Assembly: GCF_016722785.1 (NCBI RefSeq)
Contig: NZ_JAEQNE010000009.1
Coordinates: 1 to 64,000 of the forward strand
DNA from: Ramlibacter monticola
GTDB taxonomy: Bacteria; Pseudomonadota; Gammaproteobacteria; Burkholderiales; Burkholderiaceae_C
DNA: 64,000 nt
Direction: 5' to 3'
The notes under the pieces are model-generated. The model was given only the letters and a program-made list of their open reading frames with translations. It did no database searches and had not been told where the DNA came from. Below, in pieces: positions 1 through 10,631 of this stretch; the stretch's first letter is position 1, and each line of letters begins with the position of its first letter. Made by a program: the position numbers and the translations under genes.

Positions 1-443
1 TCCGGCCTGACGCGCTTCGCTTGCCGAACAGCCGTCAAGGAAGAAAAGACGAAAATCCCCCCGTCCTGGCCTGGAGGAATTTGACCCGGCCACAGGTGGA
101 GGAATTTGAGGTGGCCATCCGGGGACATGGAGTGATTGCAAGCCGAAGGCTGCGGGCGCCAGAAGAGCTAACACCGTCAAGACCATGACGACACGCGAGC
201 GAGGTGGAGTGGCGTTGCTTGCGGTTGGAGAAATGCCAGAGGAGAATGAGGACGTCGGGCGCGTCTGGTCTATGTGGCCGCAACGCGAGCAACGTATCCC
301 TTGAAAGTCCCACCAGTGGACCGCGGAGCTTGGGGCAGCGCCGATTGATGTTCGCCATTGCGTCCTTGAGAGTGCCATCGCGCGTCAAAAGGATGCGCGC
401 GTAGTCGGAAGGGCGATGCGGCCTTCATTGCGGTTGCCACGGA
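1..443. other. gene-poor left margin
   Basis: No convincing gene is seen here. Short open frames exist on both strands (for example one on the minus strand at 35-388), but none has recognisable motifs, a good ribosome-binding site or the codon pattern of the neighbours. The stretch holds a short tandem repeat near 72-109 that may be the edge of an insertion sequence lying to the left of the window. Base composition is lower in G+C than the core region after 6.5 kb. Confidence 0.5.
72..109. repeat. 13-bp direct repeat, possible IS21-like end remnant
   Basis: TGGAGGAATTTGA occurs at 72-84 and again at 97-109, 25 bp apart, each followed by a GGCC-containing run (ACCCGGCCAC and GGTGGCCATC). Short repeats spaced about 20-25 bp apart are characteristic of the terminal regions of IS21-family elements, and GGCCGGGTCAAATTCC-like strings are common in those of Burkholderiales. 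No istA or istB frame is visible in the window, so this would be only an element edge or a relic. Confidence 0.35.
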
Positions 444-1088
444 ATGAATACAAACTCGAGCTACTACGAAGCAAACGCAAATAGCTTCTTCTCAACGACG
501 GTCTCGGTAGACTTGTCCTCGCTCCGTTCGAGGTTTCTGGCACACGTTCGCACCGGCGGACATGTTTTGGACGCTGGATGCGGGTCTGGTCGAGATGCCA
601 AAGCATTCAGCGAGCAAGGTTTCCGGGTCACGGCGTTCGATGCTTCATCCGCGCTTGCCCAACTCGCTACGGGCTACTGCGGTTTCTCTGTCCAGGTTCG
701 AGCCTTCGACGAAGTGGACGAAGTTGAGGTCTACGACGGAATCTGGTGTTGCGCGAGCCTCCTACACGTATCCACATCCGACATGCCGCGAACGCTCGCG
801 AGCCTGTGGAGAGCGCTGAAGCCGGGCGGTGCGTTGTATGTGAGCTTTAAGCACGGCGAGGGGGAGCAATCCAAGCAGGGCCGCACGTTCACGGACGCCA
901 GCGAGGGCCGCATTCGAGGTTGGCTCGCGCACATTCCGGACGTGGACCGGCTACAAATGTGGCGAACCAAGGACGTACTCCCCAGACGAGATGAGGAATG
1001 GCTCAATGCCATAGTCCTCAAATCACCGGCTTCGCCGCGCAAGCCAGTTGCTGGCGGAGCCACAGAGAAGGGCGTCAAGAGATTTTGA
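444..1088 (+). CDS. class I SAM-dependent methyltransferase
   Basis: A 214-residue protein with the glycine-rich SAM-binding motif I (VLDAGCGSGRDA, about residues 41-52), followed by motif II acid (FDAS, near 65) and a DGIWCCASLLHV segment near 98-109, as in the TehB/UbiE-like small-molecule methyltransferase class. No target-recognition domain or DNA-methylase NPPY/DPPY motif is seen, so it is probably not the modification partner of the neighbouring restriction-like genes. It lies tail-to-tail with the McrC-like gene, 6 bp apart. The ribosome-binding site (ACGGA) is weak. The substrate is unknown. Lower G+C than the core suggests transfer with the island. Confidence 0.7.
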   Translation: MNTNSSYYEANANSFFSTTVSVDLSSLRSRFLAHVRTGGHVLDAGCGSGRDAKAFSEQGFRVTAFDASSALAQLATGYCGFSVQVRAFDEVDEVEVYDGIWCCASLLHVSTSDMPRTLASLWRALKPGGALYVSFKHGEGEQSKQGRTFTDASEGRIRGWLAHIPDVDRLQMWRTKDVLPRRDEEWLNAIVLKSPASPRKPVAGGATEKGVKRF

Positions 1089-1094
1089 CTTTGG

Positions 1095-3365
1095 CTATGG
1101 GGAACTGCCGGCCCGCTTAAGCGAGCAGACGGTCTCCCAGTTCACCAGAGTCGGAGCTCCGCGCAATTGGGTTGTGGCGATAACATGCTCGTCTAGAGCG
1201 CTTGCTGTGAGATCCTTAACCCACTCCCCACCGCCAAGAAGAGATACTTGTACGCACCAGTAGTTGCCCTCCGGGTCAGGGTAACCAGTTCGAGTCATAG
1301 CTTCGGCTGAAGCGATCTCAGCCTCCCCCACGATCCGAAGTAGTTCGACTCGGCCACTCGCGGGGCAGTAAAGCAGGAGTAGTTGGCTCTGGAGAAGCCC
1401 TGCGTCCTTCGGAACACCACCAGACCGAGGCTGTGCTCGCACATTGTAGGTGCGGGTTTGGCGCACCCAGTTCCAGTGCTCTTCGCTCTTGAGAAACCCA
1501 AGAAGGACAGAAGCCTTGGCAGGCGGTTCCACATAAAGGGGGTGTGTACGTTCGGGGCCGTAGACCTCTGCTTTCCACAAGGTGCTCCGCTCGTGCTGTG
1601 TAAAGCGGAGTGCGGCTTGATTTAGCACACGGTCAATAAAGCTGCGAACTGCGTTGGCCCCGGACGCCACTCCGTCCTGAGTTGGGCGCAGCACAAATGC
1701 TCCGAGTCCCGGCAAGAGCTCGTGGTATTCGCGGAACTCCCGAGACTCACCACCGGAGCCTGGGTACAAGACATAGGCGCCAGCAGTTCGCCGGATTGCG
1801 TCCCTGTAGGCGTGCATCTTCAACAGGTCCTCGCGCCTCACTGAACCTGTGGAACTGCCGGTAGTTGTAGCGGCCTCGGCGTCTACGTCTGTGGAAGCGC
1901 CAAAGATTTGCTCCAACGCCTGAACCCTGTACTTGGCATCAAAGTGGATGTGCGTCGGCTCTGGGTCTGGTGTAAAGGAATCTGAACGTGTGATGCTCAG
2001 CGTGATGTCCGGGCGCATAGGACGCGTCCAAGACGGGCGCTCCGGCGAACTGGAGTTAAACGTTCTGTTGAAGTGGAGGGCAATATGCAGCCAGCGGCCA
2101 TCTCGAGCCAGCTCGCCGTGAAGGACGCTCTCCTGTCCGCTTCGTAGGTTGATTGCCAGCCCATCTGGCGAGGCCTTCAGCAATGGTGCGAGAAGGAACG
2201 GCTTCCCGATTAGGTCGCCAACGATTTCGGCAATCTGAAGAAACGCCCAGAATTCATAGAGCTCGGCTACGTCGCGCTGCCCTGCCCGATACCTTGCGTC
2301 TCGCTTGTGCCAGGTCAGCATGGCCGCGAGCTCGACCTCGATGAAGGTTCTGTAGAAGTCTCTGTATCCTTCGCGCTTCTGCAGAACCTGATTAGTGGAG
2401 GGAAACTGTTCTAGCCGACCTACTCCTCGAAAGAGCGGGGCGTCAAGAAGCTCGCTGAGGTGCTCGGCCACGTCGCGTACCTCACGACGTGCTCGGAGGA
2501 TGACGACGTTGTCGCCCTTCGTTGCAAGCGCGTCTGCGAGTCGCCAGAGCAACCCTTGCCAGTGCTCCAGTGCGTAGAGAATAAAGCGATTCGGAATCGT
2601 GTCTAGTGTTTGCTCAGTCCGCGTCGAGATAATCTTTTCAGGTACGGAGCTCAGTCCAGCAAGGTGACCGATCGGGACACGCAGCCCGCCTCCACGCGCG
2701 AGTTGCTTCCAGGAGTCAGAGGTCGGCCGCACCCCGCGAGATGCCGGCACAAGCTCCGATGCGATTTCCCAGCTTACATGCGGCGTCAGCGCAATTCGAG
2801 CAAACGCCTGGCGTAGTCTGTCGCCCTGCAGTGCTGCCCGCAGGAACTCAAACTGCTCATACAGTGTCGCAGCGTCGCGTCGCTCGTCGACCTCGAAAGC
2901 CATGCGCGAAGCCGCGAAGCGCTGCATGACCAACTCGGTCATATGCTCAGCGACATCGCGCAGCATCCAGCGATACTCCGACTTGTAGTCGATTTTCTTG
3001 GAGCGGACTTCGAACGAGAAGGCCGCGAGAGGCTCGCCGCGGACGAAGAGCGAGGCGTCCACGGTGCCGGTAGAAAGGTGGGGTCGGAGTCGGCCTGTTC
3101 TTCCTGTCTCGTCGTCGACCTCAAAGAGTTCCTGAGGTTCCGTGGTGCTGGGGTGATTGCCAGGAACGGACTTCCACTCAAAACGGTATTCGCTTCCCTC
3201 GACAACCTCAAAGGCTGGAACTCCCGGATCTGAGCAGACGACGTTCGCTGCAGCCCAGAGTTCCGGCGTCTTTGCATCCCTCCTCTTCGGCAACCTGTAC
3301 ACCCGAAGCACAGGAGCGTTGTCGCTGGCTTGGCACAGAACCGTGACGGACTCCTGCGCTTGCAC
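1095..3365 (-). CDS. McrC-like DUF2357 nuclease subunit
   Basis: A 756-residue protein resembling the DUF2357/McrC-like partners of McrB-type ATPases. The N-terminal half fits the DUF2357 region. The C-terminal half carries a PD-(D/E)XK nuclease pattern: ELYEFWAF (near 370), RPDITLSI (near 450) and HFDAKYRV (near 475). In type IV restriction systems this subunit binds the ATP/GTP-driven hexamer and cuts modified or otherwise marked foreign DNA. It starts with GTG two bases after the stop of the upstream McrB-like gene, so the two are almost certainly co-translated as one operon. Family placement is firm from motifs; the DNA target is not predictable from sequence. Confidence 0.8.
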   Translation of the reverse strand: MQAQESVTVLCQASDNAPVLRVYRLPKRRDAKTPELWAAANVVCSDPGVPAFEVVEGSEYRFEWKSVPGNHPSTTEPQELFEVDDETGRTGRLRPHLSTGTVDASLFVRGEPLAAFSFEVRSKKIDYKSEYRWMLRDVAEHMTELVMQRFAASRMAFEVDERRDAATLYEQFEFLRAALQGDRLRQAFARIALTPHVSWEIASELVPASRGVRPTSDSWKQLARGGGLRVPIGHLAGLSSVPEKIISTRTEQTLDTIPNRFILYALEHWQGLLWRLADALATKGDNVVILRARREVRDVAEHLSELLDAPLFRGVGRLEQFPSTNQVLQKREGYRDFYRTFIEVELAAMLTWHKRDARYRAGQRDVAELYEFWAFLQIAEIVGDLIGKPFLLAPLLKASPDGLAINLRSGQESVLHGELARDGRWLHIALHFNRTFNSSSPERPSWTRPMRPDITLSITRSDSFTPDPEPTHIHFDAKYRVQALEQIFGASTDVDAEAATTTGSSTGSVRREDLLKMHAYRDAIRRTAGAYVLYPGSGGESREFREYHELLPGLGAFVLRPTQDGVASGANAVRSFIDRVLNQAALRFTQHERSTLWKAEVYGPERTHPLYVEPPAKASVLLGFLKSEEHWNWVRQTRTYNVRAQPRSGGVPKDAGLLQSQLLLLYCPASGRVELLRIVGEAEIASAEAMTRTGYPDPEGNYWCVQVSLLGGGEWVKDLTASALDEHVIATTQLRGAPTLVNWETVCSLKRAGSSP

Positions 3366-3367
3366 GC

Positions 3368-6097
3368 CTACTCCGTGTAGCTCGCGAACTGATTCACTTG
3401 GAGGGCGTACAGCATCCGGCGCACTTTGTCATACGAGATTGGGAGCTGCGCAGGCCCGTTGGAGCCTGTCAGCGCCTCCAACATGGATGAGAGTTCCTTG
3501 TCGGATTCGATCACCTCCGGGAGCTGCGTGCAGAAGCGCGCCAGACCAAGAAGCGGCAGTTCCAAACGGCGGCGCGATCCGTGCAGACGCGGTAGAACTT
3601 TCTGCATGACGATTCGATCGAGGATTGAATTGACGTCCGGGAAGCCGGCTGCTAGCCCAAACCCTCCGAATCGAAGCGCCTCCTGAAACACGCGGTGGCC
3701 GAACTCGAAATGGTGCCGAGAGAGAAAGGCGTGTAATGTCCGGAGGCGAGCTGCGAGCGCGTTCAGGGGCTCCTCTGGCGCATCGGATCCGGAACGCGAA
3801 AGCTCGAGAAGGCCGCGTACAAGCTCCATCTCGCCCGGTTGTGCATTCGTTGGCTTGTGTCGCTGCGCCACCAGGTCTTGTGTTGAAACTCGGAACTCAA
3901 ACGTGTTCGCCCGGTCGAGGACTTTGGGTGAAAACATGTACGTGGTCTCGTCCACGTTGACGGTGCCGACTATGTAGAGATTGGGCGGAAAAGGGATGCT
4001 CGTCTCGAGGCCCTTCTTCATGCGCCAGGTCCCCGCGTCAAGTTCCAAGTTGGGCAGGCAATCAAGCCCGCTCTCCATTCCAGACAGAACATCAGCGAAA
4101 TACCGTTCGACGTGAGCAAGGTTCATTTCGTCAAGCACGAGCAGATAGGGATGGTCTGGGTCTTCATACGCCCTCAGGATGAATGCCAGTGGAGCCGGCA
4201 CGACCCATGCAGCGCGTCCATCGGCACTCTTTGGGCGGAGTGCGTCCTCGTACCCAAATAGAGCCTCTGAGCCCGTCCAGTCCGGACGTACGGCGGCCAC
4301 ATGCAGCCGGCCCTCCCCTAACCACTCCCCAAAGCGAACGGCAATCTGTGTCTTGCCGGACCCGGAAAGTCCTGTGAGGATCACGAACGGTTTCGCTAGG
4401 AGGCTGCACACGAATGCCGCGGCGAGTTCGTTATGGCGCGTTCCGAAGTCGACCCGCGCCGCCCGGAGCGCGGCTGAAAAGCTATTGATGGCGGCTTGGA
4501 TATCAACCTTGACCGCCAGCTTCTCTGCATCGTCGGGGGATGTTCCCTTCAGCGTTCGATGATATTCGTCAATGACTCCGTCCAGAGCGGCTTCCAGCTC
4601 CGGCAGTGGGAGGTGCTTGGATGTATCCCAAGCTGCAGCGACGTAGGAGGATCCGTAGCGATCTGGGCGACCAAGGCCGCGCTCCCGAAACCACTGTTCA
4701 ACGGTCCTGTTCATGTGGGACTCTTCCCAAGCCGCCTTTGGGCGGTTTTCCTCACTGACACCGTAGCAAAGTAAGAGCTGCTCCTGCGCCTTGTAGTAGA
4801 GGAGGACCGGGTAGATGCCCAGAGGTACTGTTTGACCTTCGGCAAGAAACGCAATCCAAGGAATCCGCGCGAAATTCCCTTTGCCGAAGCTAACCTTCAC
4901 CTGCAATCCGCGATATTCGCCAGGGTAGCCTTGTGTCGAAAGGTCCGTGCCTTCACGGGCTTGTGCGAGGAAGCCGTCCATGAGTGCTGCGATGGGGCTT
5001 TCACCCCCGTCGCCGGCCGCAGTGTCATCCTTCAAGAGGATATTGAAGCCTAGGCGACGTAGTAGCCGGAACGCGGGAGACTTCTCGCCGCCAGAGAACT
5101 GCTCGCGATCCAGTGGCTCCCCAGTTGCGTGCTTGACCGCCAGCGATAGAACATATTTGGGCGGATATCGCTTTGCCTTGTAGACTAAGTCGTACGCCAT
5201 TGACGCCGCGCTCGCGGGCACGCCATCTCGGTCAATCTCTTCCAATGCTGCGAGCACATTCGCGGGGGTCACTTCTTCTGTCGCCGCCGAAAAAGTGTCG
5301 ACGCGCCATTCGTCCCGGAGAGGCTGTATGTAGTAGTCGAGTTGGGTTGTTCCGTGCTGCTGCTCAAGTCGGGTACGGATGTTCTGCAGTTCGCGGTCGA
5401 TCGCGTCGGGAGAGAGCTTGTCTATCTCTCGGTTGGGTCGCCCGGTGTAGTGCCGCAGGACAGCCCTCCTGTCGGTCTTCCCGAAGATGCGTTCAAATTC
5501 ATCGGGGAAGAGAAGATACAAAACCATATGCCGCAGTTGCCGCGCTTTCCCGTCCGGCAGCTGCGTAATCCACTCGTCAAATTTCCAGGGGTCGTTCAGG
5601 AGAGCCTGACGCCTCTGCTCCGGCTCCGCCTTCAACCTGGACGCGAACGCTACGCAGAACGCCAGCTCGCGCCACTGGTTCTGATTGAATCCTGGGCCCG
5701 CGCTGCCGACTCCGCTTAGAACGGCGTCCGACAGCCACTGCTCCGATGAAGATGGAAGGGGTTTGCCAGATCGCGCCCATAATGTTTGGACGGTTTCTCT
5801 CTTGTGGCTGGCGGTTAGGCTGCTCGGGCACAGGTACATTGCCCACATCATTTCAGCCGCGAGCATCTTTGCCTCCGGCGAGACGGGCGCTAATTGCTGC
5901 TCCAGCTTGTCCTGGAAGTTGCCTGCACCCTCGTCTGGACGCTGAACGAAGTACTTGTCGATTTCCTCAATGCATGCCGGCGTCCAAAGAGCTTGGCCGG
6001 ACAGCGCCGACCCATCGCTCAAGAGGCAGCTCTTCTTCCAGTGCGCTGCGGCCGAAAGTACCGGTTCAGCGTCGACATCCCCACAAAAGCGGCTCAT
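3368..6097 (-). CDS. McrB-like AAA+ ATPase with MrcB_N domain
   Basis: A 909-residue motor subunit. After a helical N-terminus of about 250 residues comes a YPPKYVLSLA...FSGG...LRRLGF module (about 280-350) like the N-terminal head found in ScoMcrA-type and other McrB-like proteins. Next is an MrcB_N/DUF3578 domain (about 365-470), then AAA+ motifs: Walker A GLSGSGKT (about 575-583), Walker B LLVLDEMNLA (about 650-660) and GTVNVDETT...SPKVLDRA (about 708-728). The last segment takes the place of the MNTADR-type GTPase signature of E. coli McrB, so ATP rather than GTP use is possible (inference). The start has a strong GGAGG site. First gene of the operon with the DUF2357 nuclease. Confidence 0.85.
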   Translation of the reverse strand: MSRFCGDVDAEPVLSAAAHWKKSCLLSDGSALSGQALWTPACIEEIDKYFVQRPDEGAGNFQDKLEQQLAPVSPEAKMLAAEMMWAMYLCPSSLTASHKRETVQTLWARSGKPLPSSSEQWLSDAVLSGVGSAGPGFNQNQWRELAFCVAFASRLKAEPEQRRQALLNDPWKFDEWITQLPDGKARQLRHMVLYLLFPDEFERIFGKTDRRAVLRHYTGRPNREIDKLSPDAIDRELQNIRTRLEQQHGTTQLDYYIQPLRDEWRVDTFSAATEEVTPANVLAALEEIDRDGVPASAASMAYDLVYKAKRYPPKYVLSLAVKHATGEPLDREQFSGGEKSPAFRLLRRLGFNILLKDDTAAGDGGESPIAALMDGFLAQAREGTDLSTQGYPGEYRGLQVKVSFGKGNFARIPWIAFLAEGQTVPLGIYPVLLYYKAQEQLLLCYGVSEENRPKAAWEESHMNRTVEQWFRERGLGRPDRYGSSYVAAAWDTSKHLPLPELEAALDGVIDEYHRTLKGTSPDDAEKLAVKVDIQAAINSFSAALRAARVDFGTRHNELAAAFVCSLLAKPFVILTGLSGSGKTQIAVRFGEWLGEGRLHVAAVRPDWTGSEALFGYEDALRPKSADGRAAWVVPAPLAFILRAYEDPDHPYLLVLDEMNLAHVERYFADVLSGMESGLDCLPNLELDAGTWRMKKGLETSIPFPPNLYIVGTVNVDETTYMFSPKVLDRANTFEFRVSTQDLVAQRHKPTNAQPGEMELVRGLLELSRSGSDAPEEPLNALAARLRTLHAFLSRHHFEFGHRVFQEALRFGGFGLAAGFPDVNSILDRIVMQKVLPRLHGSRRRLELPLLGLARFCTQLPEVIESDKELSSMLEALTGSNGPAQLPISYDKVRRMLYALQVNQFASYTE

Positions 6098-6483
6098 CTC
6101 CGTACCTCCACATGCGGAGCATATCCGCCAAAGCGGAATGAAGCGCCTCAGGGCGGCAGATGATGCACTACCTATGTGCCTTACGGCAAGAAAGCCAAGA
6201 CTACTGCGGGTTAGATGCGGACTTCCGACCGAGCCCGGTATGCGGCAGCAGTGTCTACTGCTAATGTTGCTTGGGGACTTTGCAAAATGGAGCCGCGCGG
6301 AGCCCCGATTTCGTCTTCACCACATTAGACAGTTTGACCACGGAGGGAGAGATCATGGGCGCGACCTTGCTTCCCGACGGCGGTGGCGTGACGGGACTAG
6401 CTTCCTTCTACCTGGGGGAGGTCGTAATCGATGACCGGCATCTAGCAGCCCCAGTATGAGCCGCTGCAAAACCCAAACTCAAA
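6098..6483. other. intergenic region between McrB-like gene and gyrB
   Basis: A 386-bp gap that must hold the leftward promoter of the McrB-like operon and the 3' end of gyrB transcription. No strong terminator or DnaA box was found. One small rightward frame (6355-6459, 34 codons, ATG) has a strong GGAGG site at 6342-6346, with a TTGACC hexamer upstream at about 6333. Its product shows no recognised motif, so it is only noted. Base composition is intermediate, consistent with an island boundary. Confidence 0.4.
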
Positions 6484-9096
<2,613 letters not shown>

Positions 9097-9131
9097 AACC
9101 TGCTTTGTCTTGCTGTCCTATCCCCGTTCAT

Positions 9132-9229
9132 CGTCATTCCCGCGAAGCGGGAATCCAGAGCGTTCGGGGGAAACCGCGCCGCGCGCGGTCATCGGGAGCC
9201 CTGGGCCCCCGCCTTCGCGGGGGTGACGG
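9132..9229. repeat. REP-like double hairpin between dnaN and gyrB
   Basis: Two imperfect hairpins in opposite orientation. One begins CGTCATTCCCGCGAAGCGGG and continues AATCCAG (9132-9158); the other is CTGGGCCCCCGCC...GCGGGGGTGACGG (9201-9229). Together they form an inverted pair about 98 bp long. The same design recurs at 10492-10580 and 14813-14908, and single-hairpin copies lie at 15962-15990, 17964-17991 and 44798-44822. Probable role: transcript 3'-end or mRNA-stability element, or a non-autonomous mobile repeat. Confidence 0.8.
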
Positions 9230-9257
9230 GATGCGGCGGCGCGTCTCGCCGCCGCGA

Positions 9258-10364
9258 TCAGATGCGCATGGGCATCACCACGTACTTGAAGCTCTGGTTC
9301 TCCGGGATCGTGATCAGCGCGCTGCTGTTCGCATCCGCCAGTTCCATCTTCACCATGTCCTGGTCCATGTTCGCGAGCGCGTCGATCAGGTAGGTGACGT
9401 TGAAGCCGATCTCGATGTTGTCGCCGGCGTAGTCGATGTCCAGTTCGTCCACCGCCTCTTCCTGCTCGGCGTTGTTGCTCGCCACGCGCAGCGTGCCGCT
9501 CTCGATGTTGAGGCGCACGCCCTTGAACTTCTCGCTGGTCAGGATCGCGGTGCGCTGCAGGCTCGCCAGCAGCGGCGCGCGCCCGAGCGTCACGGAGTTC
9601 TTGTGGTTCTTCGGGATCACGCGGTTGTAGTCAGGGAACTTGCCCTCGACCAGCTTGGTCACGAATTCCATGCCGCCGAAGGCGAACTTCGCCTGGTTGC
9701 TGGCGAACTGCATCTCGATGGCGCCCTCGGCATCCGACAGCAGGCGCTGCAGCTCCAGCACCGTCTTGCGCGGCAGGATCACTTCCTGGCGGGGCACGTC
9801 GACGTCGAGCGTGGCGCTGGCGTAGGCGAGGCGGTGGCCGTCGGTGGCCACCAGAGAGAGCTGCCTGCCCTCGGCCACGAACAGGATGCCATTGAGGTAG
9901 TAGCGGATGTCGTGCACCGCCATCGCGAAGGAGACCTGATTCAGCAGGTCCTTCAGTGTCTTCTGCGGCACGGCGAACACGGGGCCGAAGCTCGGGGCTT
10001 CCTGCACCAACGGGAAGTCCTCGGCCGGCAGCGTCTGCAGCGTGAAGCGGCTCTTGCCGCCCTTGAGGATCACCTTGTTCTGGTTCGACTCGATCGTCAC
10101 CGTCTGGTCGCCGGGCATGGTGCGCAGGATGTCGATCAGCTTGCGCGCGCCGATGGTCGTGGTGTAGGACCCGGCATCGCCGTCCATGTCGGCGCTGGTG
10201 CGGATCTGGATCTCGAGGTCGCTGGTGGTGAACTGCACGTCCTTGCCGGCCTTGCGCAGCAGCACGTTGGCGAGGATGGGCAACGTGTGCCGTTTCTCCA
10301 CGATGCCGGCCACCGACTGCAGCACCGAGAGCAGTTTTTCTTGCGTTGCCTTCAGGACAATCAT
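9258..10364 (-). CDS. DNA polymerase III beta clamp
   Basis: Sliding clamp that tethers DNA polymerase III to DNA. The 368 residues match the usual length (366 in E. coli) and begin MIVLKATQEKLLSVLQSVAG, the standard family start. The three clamp folds can be followed, and the C-terminus ends SFKYVVMPMRI, the conserved peptide that contributes to the partner-binding cleft. It follows dnaA on the same strand with a 267-bp gap occupied largely by a REP-like repeat. Confidence 0.98.
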   Translation of the reverse strand: MIVLKATQEKLLSVLQSVAGIVEKRHTLPILANVLLRKAGKDVQFTTSDLEIQIRTSADMDGDAGSYTTTIGARKLIDILRTMPGDQTVTIESNQNKVILKGGKSRFTLQTLPAEDFPLVQEAPSFGPVFAVPQKTLKDLLNQVSFAMAVHDIRYYLNGILFVAEGRQLSLVATDGHRLAYASATLDVDVPRQEVILPRKTVLELQRLLSDAEGAIEMQFASNQAKFAFGGMEFVTKLVEGKFPDYNRVIPKNHKNSVTLGRAPLLASLQRTAILTSEKFKGVRLNIESGTLRVASNNAEQEEAVDELDIDYAGDNIEIGFNVTYLIDALANMDQDMVKMELADANSSALITIPENQSFKYVVMPMRI

Positions 10365-10491
10365 GTCTTCCTCTGTTTCTGATTCAGTAGGGGGCGCTGC
10401 GGAGCCCCAAAAAGCGTATTTTCGCCTGTTTTGACAAGGGCTTAGGCTGGCTGGGCAGGGGGCGGGGCGGCCGGTTCGCAGCCCCTCCCGG

Positions 10492-10580
10492 CGTCATTCC
10501 CGCGCGGGGGGAATCCAGGGCCTTCCGGGCGCTTCGCTCGCCGCGCGCGCTCCGGGCCCCCGCCTGCGCGGGGGTGACGG
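10492..10580. repeat. REP-like double hairpin between dnaA and dnaN
   Basis: A second copy of the two-hairpin element: CGTCATTCCCGCGCGGGGGG followed by AATCCAGG at the left, and GGGCCCCCGCC...GCGGGGGTGACGG at the right. The middle segment between the hairpins also resembles that of the 9.1-kb copy. It lies in the gap between the end of dnaA and the start of dnaN, so it would appear in any dnaA-dnaN read-through transcript. Confidence 0.8.
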
Positions 10581-10631
10581 AGGAATGCGCCGGGGTGGCG
10601 AGGAGGGGCGCGCGGGGAACGGCAGCCGGGA

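Noticed and set aside
35..388. 117-codon minus-strand frame at the left margin
   Set aside because: No motif, no ribosome-binding site, overlaps the IS-like repeat; treated as noise.
444..1088. Methyltransferase as the DNA-modification partner of the McrBC-like genes
   Set aside because: No NPPY/DPPY catalytic motif or target-recognition domain; type IV systems need no modification enzyme; opposite strand.
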